From the NCBI GenBank assembly GCA_028291515.1, contig JAQGHU010000102.1, forward strand, positions 1-64,000: 64,000 nt of DNA, read 5' to 3'. Shown here in pieces: positions 63,727 to 64,000 of this stretch. How positions within the stretch are numbered: the stretch's first letter is position 1; each line of letters opens with the position of its first letter. This DNA is from Schlesneria sp. (GTDB taxonomy: Bacteria; Planctomycetota; Planctomycetia; Planctomycetales; Planctomycetaceae). The translations under genes and the position numbers were made by a program. The notes beneath the pieces are model-generated. The model worked only from the letters and a program-made list of their open reading frames with translations. It had not been told where the DNA came from and made no database searches.

Positions 63727-64000
63727 TCATTCGGGCAATTCGCCAGCGAGCATCTCGGCGTCATCGTCCTGCCCCGCTTCGCTCATGCCCAATTGCCGCA
63801 TCTTGCGATACAGATTGGAGCGATGTAACCCCAGCAACCGAGCCGCTTCGCTCATATTGTTGCGAACACGACGAATTCCTCGTCTGATGAAGTCTTGCTG
63901 GAACTGGTTCGTTGCTTCACTGAGCCCCAGATCCAGAGAAGGTTCATGCGACCGATTCTGATCGGGACTGAGGATGAATGCCAGATCATCTGCGGCGACA
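63727..64000 (-). CDS. C-terminal end of an NtrC/Fis-type transcriptional regulator (partial)
   Basis: The minus strand is open from the window edge to a TGA at 63727-63729, giving about 90 residues and missing the rest of the gene. The sequence has a Fis-type helix-turn-helix ([20 protein letters not shown]) preceded by the usual linker [15 protein letters not shown], the end of a sigma54-dependent activator or NtrC-like response regulator, and a short acidic tail (ending AGELPE). It lies 88 bases upstream of hemE on the same strand. The AAA+ and receiver parts lie outside the window. Confidence 0.85.
   Translation of the reverse strand, partial: VAADDLAFILSPDQNRSHEPSLDLGLSEATNQFQQDFIRRGIRRVRNNMSEAARLLGLHRSNLYRKMRQLGMSEAGQDDDAEMLAGELPE

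Noticed and set aside
1-64000. CRISPR arrays, insertion sequences, prophage or integrase genes
   Set aside because: No spaced direct repeats, transposase or phage-like genes were seen on either strand.

Overview
The window is chromosomal DNA from a bacterium of the phylum Planctomycetota. Seen directly: a DUF1501 protein encoded with a DUF1549/DUF1553 protein that carries a CxxxCH haem-like motif, a DUF1571 protein, a PQQ-type beta-propeller, secreted NHL-like propellers and a Tat-signal sugar isomerase-like protein. This family set is characteristic of planctomycetes. Genus cannot be fixed from the sequence alone. I saw no tRNA, rRNA, IS element, prophage or CRISPR array; the region is a gene-dense core-genome stretch with a few accessory clusters.

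Layout. 0.1-4.5 kb (minus): yidC-mnmE, ended by a near-perfect 59-bp inverted repeat, and a metallophosphoesterase. 4.7-9.2 kb: a leucine-rich-repeat lipoprotein, scpB, an orphan nucleotidyltransferase-like gene and mgtE. 9.3-10.4 kb (minus): rplM-rpsI with a terminator. 10.8-15.6 kb (minus): DUF1549/1553 protein, CPBP protease-PDZ and DUF1501 protein. 16.2-20.9 kb (plus): tgt-yajC-secDF with a strong terminator. 21.1-27.9 kb (minus): SDR, priA, DUF1571, transaldolase and a YheT-type hydrolase. 28.3-41.9 kb (plus): one continuous S10-spc-alpha ribosomal cluster from rpsJ to rplQ, including secY and a 38-residue rpmJ, and closed by a terminator; rpmD, rpsD, adk, map and infA are absent from it. 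42.1-44.8 kb (minus): a sensor kinase and an NtrC-like regulator whose sigma54-contact loop is altered. 45.0-51.3 kb: a catabolic cluster (enolase-superfamily enzyme, a giant secreted S9 peptidase fused to a zinc-peptidase domain, a DapA-family lyase) divergent from a PAS-AraC regulator. 51.5-55.1 kb (plus): an ArnT-like glycosyltransferase, a GalU-type uridylyltransferase and a glucuronokinase-like GHMP kinase. 55.2-56.5 kb (minus): a small membrane protein and a Tat-exported isomerase-like protein. 56.7-61.0 kb (plus): an ABC ATPase, a cysteine-rich propeller, a PhnD-like binding protein and a PQQ-like propeller. 61.1-64.0 kb (minus): protoporphyrinogen oxidase, hemE and the end of another NtrC-family regulator.

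The main discovery candidate is at 59.87 kb. The PhnD-like gene ends in a dnaX-type slippery heptamer (A AAA AAG) directly before its stop. A -1 shift there enters exactly the frame of the downstream PQQ propeller, whose conserved N-terminus lies upstream of any usable start codon and which has no signal peptide of its own. This predicts a roughly 685-residue exported PhnD-PQQ fusion made by recoding (or a single-base homopolymer lesion). Other notable points are the three-domain S9/zinc peptidase, the NtrC-type regulator with GGLPGI in place of GAFTGA, the kinase/uridylyltransferase pair resembling the plant glucuronate-to-UDP-glucuronate salvage route, the insert-bearing L17, and S3/L16 reading frames sharing 62 bases.
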